DNA from: Bacteroidales bacterium
GTDB taxonomy: Bacteria > Bacteroidota > Bacteroidia > Bacteroidales > UBA932
Direction of reading: 5' to 3'
DNA length: 15,494 nucleotides
NCBI GenBank assembly: GCA_017551405.1
Contig: JAFZLP010000173.1
Location: forward strand, 1 to 15,494
The position numbers were made by a program, and so were the translations under genes. Numbering within the stretch: the first letter of the stretch is position 1; every line of letters begins with the position of its first letter. The notes below the pieces were generated by a model that was given only the letters and a program-made list of their open reading frames with translations, searched no databases and was not told the origin of the DNA. Of this stretch, positions 1-7,494 are shown one piece after another.

Positions 1-10
1 AATCAACGGA

Positions 11-1099
11 TTACAGTTCCTCACTGACATTTCCTCCGGAATCCCAGTTTCTGACACCCACAGTTATCGCAGCCTCAGCCTTCGTCACCGGGATGGCCGG
101 GTCGGTGGTTCCAAGGGCGGTGATGCTGAGGGTAACGTCGTACGTGTAGTTCGCCGCCAGGCCCGTGGTGGACACTCCGTCGTCGGCGCCCACGTCCACG
201 GTCCAGTAATAGTTTTCTGTCACTCCGCCTATCACCACGGAACCGTAGACCGTCAGCCATACCGCCTGCGGATTGGCGTCCGAAATGGCCGACGCGTTCC
301 TCAGGTCGGTCTCGTGCGGCAGTTCGCAGGGGTTGGGGAAGGTGTAGAGGCACTTCTGGGTATTCGGGCCGCCGCCGGCTCCGGGCGAAATCTTCAGGCC
401 GGAGTATTCTATATAAGTGTAGGGCGCGCCCTGGTGCGAAGACACCGTGTTCTTGCCGTAGGCGTTGTACCAGGTACCCGCGCTGGTTCCGTCTATGTGC
501 ACCTGCCCCTTCGCGTTGCACAGGAATACGGAATTCACGGTGAGCTGCCCCATTTTGGCGGGCAGGCGGTTGTAGATTTCCACCAGCCTGATGCGGGAAG
601 CAAGGCTCTTTACCTCCAGGCTGATGCTGGCGCCCTCCTCGCTGAATTCCTGGACGGTCTGCTCGCCGTACATCGCGAAGATCTGCCGCGAGCTTCCGGA
701 CAGGTCGGCGCTTTCCATGGTGAGCGTCCCGCTCCGCAGGGCGGTGAGCGTGGACACGGCGTTCTCGTCCGGTCCGTTCACCAGCGCGGCCACGGTATAG
801 CTGACCCCTGTCTTGAGGGAACGCCTGTAAACTGTGTTGGTGGCGTTGTTGCTGTAGTCGATGAGATTGCCGCCGCCGTCGAAAATGAAGAACTGGATGT
901 TTTTGGCGAGCTTGTCGCCTTCGTAACTCTCGGTGGAAGCCCTGGTGCCTATCGTGGCGAAGTCGCCGGCGACATTCACCGTAAGCGTTCCGAAACCTTC
1001 GTTGCCTGATTGTTTTTCCTCGCCGGTGAGCTGCTCACAGGCGGAAAGCGCAATTGCAGCGCTTGCTGCAAGAACCGCAAAACTGATACATTTTTTCAT
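11..1099 (-). CDS. Fimbrillin-like (FimA/Mfa1-type) surface lipoprotein
   Basis: The product is 362 residues if it starts at the MKKC methionine (1099). I prefer this to the upstream in-frame ATG because it places a lipoprotein signal peptide exactly at the N-terminus. A charged start and a hydrophobic core are followed by the lipobox LSAC, with Cys21 as the lipidated residue. The stretch GTLTVNV leads to GTRAS around Arg53, which resembles the arginine site where Bacteroidales fimbrillins are trimmed before polymerisation. Further family-like features are the SYTVAALVNGP segment, a YYWTVDVG strand in the second domain, and a C-terminal VRNWDSGG strand. Members of this family form type V fimbriae or related surface adhesins. 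No fimbrial partner gene is inside the window; one could lie off the left edge, downstream of this gene. Family assignment is fairly safe; whether it is a shaft, tip or anchor subunit cannot be told. Confidence 0.78.
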   Translation of the reverse strand: MKKCISFAVLAASAAIALSACEQLTGEEKQSGNEGFGTLTVNVAGDFATIGTRASTESYEGDKLAKNIQFFIFDGGGNLIDYSNNATNTVYRRSLKTGVSYTVAALVNGPDENAVSTLTALRSGTLTMESADLSGSSRQIFAMYGEQTVQEFSEEGASISLEVKSLASRIRLVEIYNRLPAKMGQLTVNSVFLCNAKGQVHIDGTSAGTWYNAYGKNTVSSHQGAPYTYIEYSGLKISPGAGGGPNTQKCLYTFPNPCELPHETDLRNASAISDANPQAVWLTVYGSVVIGGVTENYYWTVDVGADDGVSTTGLAANYTYDVTLSITALGTTDPAIPVTKAEAAITVGVRNWDSGGNVSEEL

Positions 1100-1246
1100 C
1101 TCGCAAATCATTAATTATTGCGAGGGCAAAGTTGGAGACGAATATCCGTGTACTTCCTTCCAAAAGGTTTTACCCCCGAACTTTAAATGTTTCAGGGGGT
1201 CCGGACGTTTTTTCTTTTATGCGCGCCGGGATTACCCCCGCCCATT

Positions 1247-1317
1247 CCGGGACGGACGCCGGGACGCAAAAGAATAATTGCATGTCAGCCAGGGACGATT
1301 TCCCAACATCCGGGACG
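1247..1317. repeat. Three copies of the 8-mer CCGGGACG in a non-coding gap
   Basis: The gap between the fimbrillin start (1099) and the tRNA hairpin (1324) holds no convincing gene. It contains CCGGGACG at 1247-1254, 1259-1266 and 1310-1317, with a near copy, CCAGGGACG, around 1289-1297. The copies are irregularly spaced and all in one orientation. Meaning unknown; chance in GC-rich DNA is possible. The gap also holds an imperfect inverted repeat at about 1171-1200, with arms ACCCCC and GGGGGT. Confidence 0.35.
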
Positions 1318-1323
1318 AAACAC

Positions 1324-1371
1324 GGAGTACGAAAAAAGCATGGCTTTGCGGCCATGCTTTTTTCGTACTCC
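1324..1371. terminator. Perfect 21-bp hairpin ending the tRNA-Arg transcript
   Basis: Arms 1324-1344 and 1351-1371 are perfectly complementary around a 6-nt loop (1345-1350). Each arm contains GCATGGC or its complement next to a run of six A or T, so the structure is a classic intrinsic terminator readable in both directions. Leftward transcripts of the tRNA gene would end here. Its outer six base pairs (1366-1371) use the 3' acceptor strand and discriminator of the tRNA itself. Confidence 0.8.
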
Positions 1372-1437
1372 CTAAAGGAATCGAACCTTTACCAGCGGAA
1401 CCGGAATCCGCTATTCTATCCGTTAAACTAAGGGAGC
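1366..1437 (-). tRNA. tRNA-Arg, anticodon CCG
   Basis: The minus strand folds into a complete 72-nt cloverleaf. The acceptor stem is GCTCCCT with AGGGAGT (first pair G-T), followed by discriminator A at 1366. The D arm contains AACGGATA. The anticodon arm is GCGGA/TCCGC around loop TTCCGGT, giving anticodon CCG, which reads arginine codon CGG. The T arm is AAAGG/CCTTT around loop TTCGATT. CCA is not encoded, so the tail must be added after transcription. The probable -7 box at 1444-1452 puts the transcription start almost at the mature 5' end. Confidence 0.93.
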
Positions 1438-1443
1438 GGGACC

Positions 1444-1452
1444 GCAAATATA
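1444..1452 (-). promoter_or_regulatory. Probable -7 box for tRNA-Arg
   Basis: On the minus strand this reads TATATTTGC, a full match to the Bacteroidota -7 consensus TAnnTTTG. It lies 6 nt upstream of the tRNA 5' end. No clear -33 TTTG is visible at the expected distance. It mirrors the fabD -7 box at 1467-1475. Confidence 0.5.
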
Positions 1453-1466
1453 CGCTTTTTTTTGAC

Positions 1467-1475
1467 TATATTTGC
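1467..1475 (+). promoter_or_regulatory. Probable -7 box for fabD
   Basis: TATATTTGC matches TAnnTTTG exactly and lies 28 nt upstream of the fabD ATG, which predicts a leader of roughly 20-25 nt. A T8 run (1456-1463) directly precedes it. No good -33 TTTG is seen. It forms a perfect inverted repeat with the tRNA promoter box. Confidence 0.55.
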
Positions 1476-1503
1476 ACTTCAGGACAAATCTAAAATCTAA
1501 GCG

Positions 1504-2400
1504 ATGAAGGCTTTCGTTTTTCCCGGTCAGGGAGCCCAGTTCTCCGGAATGGGCAAGGACATCTACAGGAACAGCATCAAGGCGCGCAGGCTCATGGAGC
1601 AGGCCAATGACATCCTCGGATTCCGCATCACGGACATCATGTTCGGCGGCACCGAAGAGGCCCTCCGCGCAACCGACGTCACCCAGCCCGCCATCTTCAT
1701 ACACTCCACCGCCCTCGCGCTCTGCGCAAGGGTAGGCAAGCCCGACATGGCGGGTGGCCATTCCCTCGGCGAGTTCTCTGCCCTGGTGGCCGCCGGAGCC
1801 ATGAGTTTCGAGGACGGCCTCAGGCTTGTCGCGGTACGCGCAAGGGCCATGCAGAAATGCTGCGAAAAGGTGCCCGGCACCATGGCCGCCATCATCGGCA
1901 TGCCCGACGAAACGGTAGAGAAGATATGCGGCGAGGTCGCAGCGAAAGGCGGCATCGTGGTTCCGGCAAATTACAATTCCGACGGGCAGATAGTCATTTC
2001 CGGCGAAAAGGAGGCTGTGCTGCAGGCCTGTGAGCTCATGAAGGCTGCCGGCGCCAAGCGGGCGCTGCCGCTCATGGTGGGCGGGGCCTTCCACTCCCCC
2101 CTCATGGAGCCCGCCAGGGAGGAACTTGCGCAGGCCATCCGCAAAACGGCGTTCACCGCCCCCTCATGCCCTGTCTACCAGAATGTCACCGCCCTCCCGG
2201 AAACCGATCCCGAGCGCATCAAGGACAATCTCCTGAGGCAGCTTACAAGCCCCGTGCGCTGGACAGCCTCGGTGAAGAACATGCTCTCCGACGGTGCCGA
2301 TTCCTTCCTGGAACTCGGTCCCGGAACGGTGCTTCAGGGCCTGGTGAAGCGCATCAGCGCCGTCGAAGGAAAAGAAGTCGAAATAACAGGCCGTTCTTAG
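1504..2400 (+). CDS. fabD: Malonyl-CoA:ACP transacylase
   Basis: This cytoplasmic enzyme moves malonyl groups from CoA to acyl carrier protein, supplying the extender unit for type II fatty-acid synthesis. The 298-residue length is normal for the family. The start gives the canonical N-terminus KAFVFPGQGAQ, whose glutamines shape the oxyanion hole. The nucleophile elbow GHSLG holds Ser87, Arg112 in VRARAMQ probably binds the malonyl carboxylate, and His197 in GGAFHSPLM completes the catalytic dyad. The C-terminal LELGPGTVLQGL segment is also typical. No other fab gene is adjacent, so it is outside the usual fab cluster. It probably has its own promoter at 1467-1475; nifJ follows after 59 bp with no terminator between, so some read-through is likely. 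Confidence 0.95.
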   Translation: MKAFVFPGQGAQFSGMGKDIYRNSIKARRLMEQANDILGFRITDIMFGGTEEALRATDVTQPAIFIHSTALALCARVGKPDMAGGHSLGEFSALVAAGAMSFEDGLRLVAVRARAMQKCCEKVPGTMAAIIGMPDETVEKICGEVAAKGGIVVPANYNSDGQIVISGEKEAVLQACELMKAAGAKRALPLMVGGAFHSPLMEPAREELAQAIRKTAFTAPSCPVYQNVTALPETDPERIKDNLLRQLTSPVRWTASVKNMLSDGADSFLELGPGTVLQGLVKRISAVEGKEVEITGRS

Positions 2401-2459
2401 AAAAATAATTGTTATCTTCGTAGACTTTGAAAACCAGTTAAATTCATCACATATCAACT

Positions 2460-5400
2460 ATGGCCAAAGAAAAGAAATTCATCACTTGTGACGGTAACAC
2501 CGCTGTCGCAAACATTGCGTATCTCTTCAGCGAGAACGCATGTATCTATCCCATCACGCCCTCTTCTCCGATGGCGGAGAACATAGACGAATGGGCCGCC
2601 CACGGAAAGAAGAACCTCTGGGGCGAGACAGTGCATGTTACCGAAATGGAAAGTGAAGCCGGCGCATCCGGAGCCGTCCACGGCTCGCTTCAGGCCGGTG
2701 CCTTAACCACTACCTACACCGCATCGCAGGGCCTCCTGCTCATGATCCCGAACATGTACAAGATTGCCGGCGAGCTCCTTCCCGGTGTCTTCCATGTCTC
2801 CGCCAGAGCCCTGGCCAGCCACGCCCTCTCCATCTTCGGAGACCATCAGGACGTGATGGCATGCCGCCAGACCGGCTTCGCCCTCATCGCTTCCGGCAGC
2901 GTCCAGGAAGCCCAGGACATCGCCGCAGTGGCGCATCTCTCCGCCATCAAGAGCAGCGTTCCCTTCCTGCACTTCTTCGACGGTTTCCGCACCTCCCATG
3001 AAATCCAGAAGATCGAGGCCCTCGACGAAGAGGCCCTCAAGGGCATGGTAAGCGAGAAGGCTCTCCAGAGCTTCCGCGAAAGGGCCCTCAATCCCGATGC
3101 TCCCGTCACCCGCGGCACCGCCCAGAACGGAGACGTCTACTTCCAGGCCGTCGAAAGCCGCAATAACGTCTACACCGCCGTTCCCGACATCGTCGCCCGC
3201 TACATGGGTGAAATCAGCGAGCTCACCGGCCGCAAGTACCGTCCCTTCACCTACTACGGTGCAAAGGACGCCGAGAATATCATCATCGCCATGGGCTCCG
3301 TCACCGAAACCATCAAGGAGACCATCGATTACCTCAACACCAAAGACCGCAAGTACGGCCTCGTAAGCGTACATCTGTACAGGCCGTTCAGCACTGAATA
3401 TCTCTTCAAGGCCATCCCGAAGACCGTCAAGAAAATCGCCGTGCTCGACCGCACCAAGGAACCCGGTTCCCTCGGCGAGCCCCTCTACCTGGACGTCAAG
3501 GCCGCCTATCAGGGCAAGGACAACGCTCCCCTCATCATCGGCGGACGCTACGGTCTCTCCAGCAAGGACACCACTCCCGCCCAGATCATCGCGGTATACG
3601 ACAACCTCGAGCGCAAGGCTCCCAAGGCCGACTTCACCATCGGCATCGTGGACGACGTCACCTTCAAGAGCCTTCCCGTCAAGGAGGAAGTCTCCATCGT
3701 GAAGCCCGGCACCACCGAATGCAAGTTCTACGGTCTCGGTTCCGACGGTACCGTGGGTGCCAACAAGAACACCATCAAGATCATCGGCAGCCACACCGCA
3801 CTCTACTCGCAGGCTTACTTCGACTACGACTCCAAGAAGAGCGGCGGCTACACCTGCAGCCATCTGCGTTTCGGCAAGCAGCCCATCCACGCCCCGTATC
3901 TGGTGAGCACTCCCGACTTCGTCGCCTGCCACGTGCCCAGCTACCTCTTCAAGTATGACGTCCTCAAGGGCATCAAGGACGGCGGCAGCCTCCTGCTCAA
4001 CTCCCTCTGGGACGAGAAGGAAACCCTCGAGCGCATCCCCGACAACGTCAAGAGCATCATCGGCAAGAAGCACATCAGGCTCTACATCATCAACGCCACC
4101 AAGATAGCTGCTGAAATCGGCCTCGGCGGCCGCACCAACACCATACTCCAGAGCGCATTCTTCAAGATCACCGGCATCATTCCCTACGCCGACGCAGTCA
4201 AGTACATGAAGGACGCCGCTCTCAAGAGCTACGGCAAGAAGGGCGAGAACGTGGTCAACATGAACTACGCAGCCATCGACCGCGGCGGTGAATACACCGA
4301 GGTGAAGGTTCCCGCAAACTGGGCCAACATCAACGCCAAGTTCGAGAACCCGGGCAAGAACCGCCTTGCAACTCCCTTCGTGAAGGAAATTGCAGACGTG
4401 GTCAACGCCCAGAACGGCGACTCCCTCCCGGTGAGCGCCTTCCTCCCCTACATGGACGGCACCATGCCCGCCGGCACTTCCGCTTATGAGAAGCGCGGCG
4501 TCGCGGTGGTCGTTCCCGTCTGGGAGCCCGAGAAGTGTATCCAGTGCAACACCTGCGCCTTCGTCTGCCCGCACGCCGCCATCAGGCCGTTCCTGCTCAC
4601 CGACGAAGAGTCGGCAGCCCTTCCCGCAGGCACCAAGGTCGCCCAGGGCAAGGCCAACCTCAAGGACTACAAGTATGCCCTCAGCATCAGCGTCGCCGAC
4701 TGTACCGGTTGCGGCAACTGCGTCGACGTCTGCCTTGCCAAGCCCGAAAAGGCCCTCAAGCTCGAGTCCTACATCGACCATGCAGACGAGCAGGCACAGT
4801 TCGACTGGCTCACCAGCAAGGTCGGCTACAAGACTCCTCTCGATCCGAAGAGCAACCTGAAGGCCGCCCAGTTCAGCCAGCCGCTCTTCGAGTTCTCGGG
4901 AGCCTGCGCAGGCTGCGGCGAGACCCCGTACATCAAGAACATCACCCAGCTGTTCGGCGACCACATGATGATTGCCAACGCCACCGGCTGTTCTTCCATC
5001 TACGGCGCGTCCTTCCCGGCAAGCCCCTACTGCACCAACGCTCAGGGCCACGGCCCGGCTTGGCAGAACTCCCTCTTCGAGGATGCCGCCGAGTTCGGCC
5101 TGGGCATGAAGATCGGCTCCAACCGCATGCGCGAGACCGTAGCCAACCTCATGACCAAGGGTCTCGACTGCCCCAAGTGCTCCGATGAAATCAAGGCCCT
5201 CTACAGGCAGTGGCTCGACAACATGAACGACGCGAAGGTCACCCGCGAGGTAGCCGACAAGCTCGTTCCCCTCATGGAGAAGTGCGGCTGCGACACCTGC
5301 AAGGCCCTGCTCGACCTCAAGCACTACATCCCGTCACGCAGCCAGTGGATATTCGGCGGCGACGGCTGGGCTTACGACATCGGTTACGGCGGCCTCGACC

Positions 5401-5984
5401 ATGTGCTCGCTTCCGGCGAGAACGTGAACGTGCTGGTTCTCGACACCGAAGTCTATTCCAACACCGGCGGCCAGTCCTCCAAGAGTACTCCGGCAGGCGC
5501 CATCGCCAAGTTCGCCGCTTCCGGCAAGAAGATCCGCAAGAAAGACCTCGGCATGATGGCCATGAGCTACGGATATGTATACGTGGCGCAGGTTGCCATG
5601 GGCTCGAGCCCCGTCCAGTACATGAACGCCATCAAGGAAGCCGAAGCCTACGACGGCCCGTCGCTCATCATCGCCTACGCTCCGTGTATCAACCACGGCC
5701 TCAAGGCTGGAATGGGCCTGAGCCAGAAGGAAGAGAAGCTCGCGGTCGACTGCGGTTACTGGCATCTGTACCGCTACAACCCCGCTCTCGAAGGCAGCGG
5801 CAAGAATCCGTTCACTCTCGACAGCAAGGAACCTGACTGGACCAAGTTCCAGGACTTCCTCAAGGGCGAGGTACGTTTCGCATCCCTCTACAAGCTCTTC
5901 CCGGAGCGCGCCGAGGAACTCCTTGCCAAGACCGAGGAATTCGCGAAGATCCGCTACAACACCTACAAGAAACTCTCCGAGTAG
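2460..5984 (+). CDS. nifJ: Pyruvate:ferredoxin (flavodoxin) oxidoreductase
   Basis: The enzyme oxidises pyruvate with CoA to acetyl-CoA and CO2 and reduces ferredoxin or flavodoxin; it is a central cytoplasmic enzyme of anaerobes. At 1174 residues it is the usual full-length single-chain form. The N-terminal domain begins with the pyruvate-binding YPITPSSPMAE region. Two ferredoxin-type 4Fe-4S motifs are complete: Cys693/696/699/703 and Cys748/751/754/758. The proximal cluster ligands Cys816, Cys819, Cys844 and Cys1076 match the pattern known from Desulfovibrio PFOR. The thiamine diphosphate/Mg site is GGDGWAYDIGYGG (around 967) followed by SNTGGQ. There is no SD. The upstream gap has only a weak -7 candidate (TATCTTCG, 2413-2420). 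Transcription ends at the hairpin 6005-6040. The small ferredoxin encoded at 7495-7668 is a plausible electron acceptor, by inference only. Confidence 0.96.
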   Translation: MAKEKKFITCDGNTAVANIAYLFSENACIYPITPSSPMAENIDEWAAHGKKNLWGETVHVTEMESEAGASGAVHGSLQAGALTTTYTASQGLLLMIPNMYKIAGELLPGVFHVSARALASHALSIFGDHQDVMACRQTGFALIASGSVQEAQDIAAVAHLSAIKSSVPFLHFFDGFRTSHEIQKIEALDEEALKGMVSEKALQSFRERALNPDAPVTRGTAQNGDVYFQAVESRNNVYTAVPDIVARYMGEISELTGRKYRPFTYYGAKDAENIIIAMGSVTETIKETIDYLNTKDRKYGLVSVHLYRPFSTEYLFKAIPKTVKKIAVLDRTKEPGSLGEPLYLDVKAAYQGKDNAPLIIGGRYGLSSKDTTPAQIIAVYDNLERKAPKADFTIGIVDDVTFKSLPVKEEVSIVKPGTTECKFYGLGSDGTVGANKNTIKIIGSHTALYSQAYFDYDSKKSGGYTCSHLRFGKQPIHAPYLVSTPDFVACHVPSYLFKYDVLKGIKDGGSLLLNSLWDEKETLERIPDNVKSIIGKKHIRLYIINATKIAAEIGLGGRTNTILQSAFFKITGIIPYADAVKYMKDAALKSYGKKGENVVNMNYAAIDRGGEYTEVKVPANWANINAKFENPGKNRLATPFVKEIADVVNAQNGDSLPVSAFLPYMDGTMPAGTSAYEKRGVAVVVPVWEPEKCIQCNTCAFVCPHAAIRPFLLTDEESAALPAGTKVAQGKANLKDYKYALSISVADCTGCGNCVDVCLAKPEKALKLESYIDHADEQAQFDWLTSKVGYKTPLDPKSNLKAAQFSQPLFEFSGACAGCGETPYIKNITQLFGDHMMIANATGCSSIYGASFPASPYCTNAQGHGPAWQNSLFEDAAEFGLGMKIGSNRMRETVANLMTKGLDCPKCSDEIKALYRQWLDNMNDAKVTREVADKLVPLMEKCGCDTCKALLDLKHYIPSRSQWIFGGDGWAYDIGYGGLDHVLASGENVNVLVLDTEVYSNTGGQSSKSTPAGAIAKFAASGKKIRKKDLGMMAMSYGYVYVAQVAMGSSPVQYMNAIKEAEAYDGPSLIIAYAPCINHGLKAGMGLSQKEEKLAVDCGYWHLYRYNPALEGSGKNPFTLDSKEPDWTKFQDFLKGEVRFASLYKLFPERAEELLAKTEEFAKIRYNTYKKLSE

Positions 5985-6004
5985 GAGTTGTGCGAAGCTC
6001 CGAT

Positions 6005-6040
6005 AAAAAAGAAGGTGGCCGCTCGGTCACCTTCTTTTTT
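6005..6040. terminator. Bidirectional terminator between convergent genes
   Basis: Arms 6005-6020 and 6025-6040 pair over 16 bp (one G-T) around the tetraloop GCTC. The stem runs from A6 into GAAGGTG and back through CACCTTC into T6, so U-tracts follow the stem on either strand. It sits 20 nt after the nifJ stop and 12 nt beyond the stop of the leftward acyltransferase, serving both. Confidence 0.88.
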
Positions 6041-6052
6041 TATTTGAAGACT

Positions 6053-7126
6053 TTATTTCCTTACGAGATTGAGCCAGTCGTAAACGATGCTGTAACTCAC
6101 GACGAAGTACAGCAGGCCAAGCAGTGCAATCCACCAGGGCAGGAACACGAACAGCAGCACGCCGTAGATTATGCCGAGGAGAATGGTGACGATGAGTTTC
6201 ACGCCGAAGCGCACAGTGTTGCGGAACGCGCAGTCGCGCACCTTGCAGTGGCACAGGTATTCCGCGACGCCCCACATCGGGGCGGTGATTACGGCGGAAA
6301 CCAGGAAGAACGGCGAGGTAAGTACAGCCAGCAGGATGCGTCCGATACGCGACTTGGGTAGACCGGCTTCGGACGGCTTGCAGCCCCGGAGGGCATTGAA
6401 GCGCTCCTCGAAGGCATTCCACCTGGCATCGTACTCCTCGTCGTCGGGGAACCATACGAACTGGCTTCTGATAGCCGGAGCCAGGAGTTCACGCAGTGCG
6501 TTGTACTTTTCGGGATCGGAAAGATCGGGATGCTCCCGCACGAACTGCGACACGTTGATAGGCCTGCCGTAACGCACCCTGCTCCAGGAGCGGTAGTGGA
6601 AGTAGCTTCCGTACTCCAGGCCGGCGGGGACGATGTAAACGTCTTTCTTTCCGTCCAGGGCCTGGTCGGCGCTGAGCGCTATGCGGAAAATGCCCTTGCT
6701 GAGAGGCATCAGCGAATGCTTGGGCCGGTGCGCGCCTTCCGCGAACATGCAGAAGGGCACGCCGTTGGAGAGCACGTCGACCACCTGGTCCATGGTGTCG
6801 TAGTTGCGCAGCACCTTGCGGATGCCGTCGCGGCGGCGTACCATGGGAAGGATGCGGAGGAAGCGCAGGATCTTGGCCACGGTGCGGTTCTCGAAGATGT
6901 CGGCGCGGGCGCCGAAGACGATGGGGCCGCGGAACGTCCTGAGCACCACCATGGCGTCCATGAGCGTGTTGCAGTGGTTGGGAGCCACGATCACTGCCGC
7001 GTTGGAGGGAATGTTTTCCTTTCCCTCGACCTTGCAGCGGCGATAACTGTAACGCGTCGTGCAGTCGACATAATGCCGCAGGAACGAATACCAGGGATTA
7101 TGCTGCCAGGGGCCTGTATTATTCAT
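6053..7126 (-). CDS. Membrane-bound PlsC-like glycerolipid acyltransferase
   Basis: This 357-residue protein has the lysophospholipid acyltransferase (LPLAT) fold. The catalytic block is PNHCNTLMD with His51 and Asp57, so five residues separate them rather than the four of classical HX4D; such variants occur in some glycerol-phosphate acyltransferase-like families. The acceptor-binding block FAEGAHR (Glu130, Arg134) replaces the usual FPEGTR, and YIVPAGLEYG (about 164-173) fits the last conserved block. The C-terminal third is strongly hydrophobic, with two or three membrane segments between about 262 and 350, so it is probably anchored in the inner membrane. It is last in the ferredoxin/LysR-like operon: its ATG overlaps the upstream stop as ATGA, suggesting translational coupling. 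Substrate is not predictable; phospholipid and aminolipid synthesis are both possible. Confidence 0.85.
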   Translation of the reverse strand: MNNTGPWQHNPWYSFLRHYVDCTTRYSYRRCKVEGKENIPSNAAVIVAPNHCNTLMDAMVVLRTFRGPIVFGARADIFENRTVAKILRFLRILPMVRRRDGIRKVLRNYDTMDQVVDVLSNGVPFCMFAEGAHRPKHSLMPLSKGIFRIALSADQALDGKKDVYIVPAGLEYGSYFHYRSWSRVRYGRPINVSQFVREHPDLSDPEKYNALRELLAPAIRSQFVWFPDDEEYDARWNAFEERFNALRGCKPSEAGLPKSRIGRILLAVLTSPFFLVSAVITAPMWGVAEYLCHCKVRDCAFRNTVRFGVKLIVTILLGIIYGVLLFVFLPWWIALLGLLYFVVSYSIVYDWLNLVRK

Positions 7127-7488
7127 TTGTGTACAATTTCGATGTGAAGGTCTCCCCCGGAGCTCCAGATCTCGGCATCTGTGGAGGGGTCGATGCTCAC
7201 CCTGGCGGGAGAGAGCGGCCTGCCGGCGGGAGACGGGTTGACGCTTTCGTTGGCTACGTTATACCAATGCATTATCTGCCGGGCATAACCCATGAAAAGT
7301 TCGCCTTTTTCGGTGAGGCGCACCTCTCCGCGGGTGCGGTCGAGGAGCTGCACCCCGAGCGTCTTTTCCAGTTCTGCGACGCTCTGGCTTACTGCGGGCT
7401 GGGTAAGGCCCAATGAAGAAGCAGCGGCGGTGAAACTACCGTATTCCACCACCGCCGCAAAAATTTTTAACCTTTTGTCTTCCAGCAT
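7123..7488 (-). CDS. LysR-type HTH protein lacking the effector domain
   Basis: The 121-residue protein begins with a clear LysR-type winged helix-turn-helix: RLKIFAAVVEYGSFTAAA, then recognition helix TQPAVSQSVAELE (about 29-41) and the wing GVQLLDRTRGEVRLTEKG. The linker helix follows at about 60-80. After that there are only about 40 residues, rich in Ser and Pro and ending in DLHIEIVHK, in place of the roughly 200-residue ligand-binding domain of ordinary LysR regulators. The stop codon sits in an ATGA overlap with the next gene and the start lies 6 nt after ferredoxin, so the short form is built into the operon rather than caused by a visible frameshift. I see no effector-domain remnant downstream. 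Regulatory target unknown; the operon or its divergent neighbour is a guess. Confidence 0.82.
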   Translation of the reverse strand: MLEDKRLKIFAAVVEYGSFTAAASSLGLTQPAVSQSVAELEKTLGVQLLDRTRGEVRLTEKGELFMGYARQIMHWYNVANESVNPSPAGRPLSPARVSIDPSTDAEIWSSGGDLHIEIVHK

Positions 7489-7494
7489 TGACTT

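Noticed and set aside
314..1009. A plus-strand frame opposite the fimbrillin
   Set aside because: The minus strand encodes a lipobox and fimbrillin features; the plus frame has no recognisable domain.
1100..1111. Upstream ATG adding four residues to the fimbrillin
   Set aside because: Starting at 1099 places the charged MKK directly before the hydrophobic core, the normal lipoprotein signal form.
1132..1493. Small open frames in the gap and across the tRNA
   Set aside because: They overlap the tRNA or its terminator, have no conserved features and read low-complexity sequence.
2703..5324. An 873-codon open frame on the minus strand opposite nifJ
   Set aside because: It is antisense to a gene with unmistakable PFOR motifs. 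The absence of stops follows from the strong GC-rich third-position bias of nifJ; the translation is low-complexity (Gly, Val, Asp, Glu, Leu) and shows no family motif.
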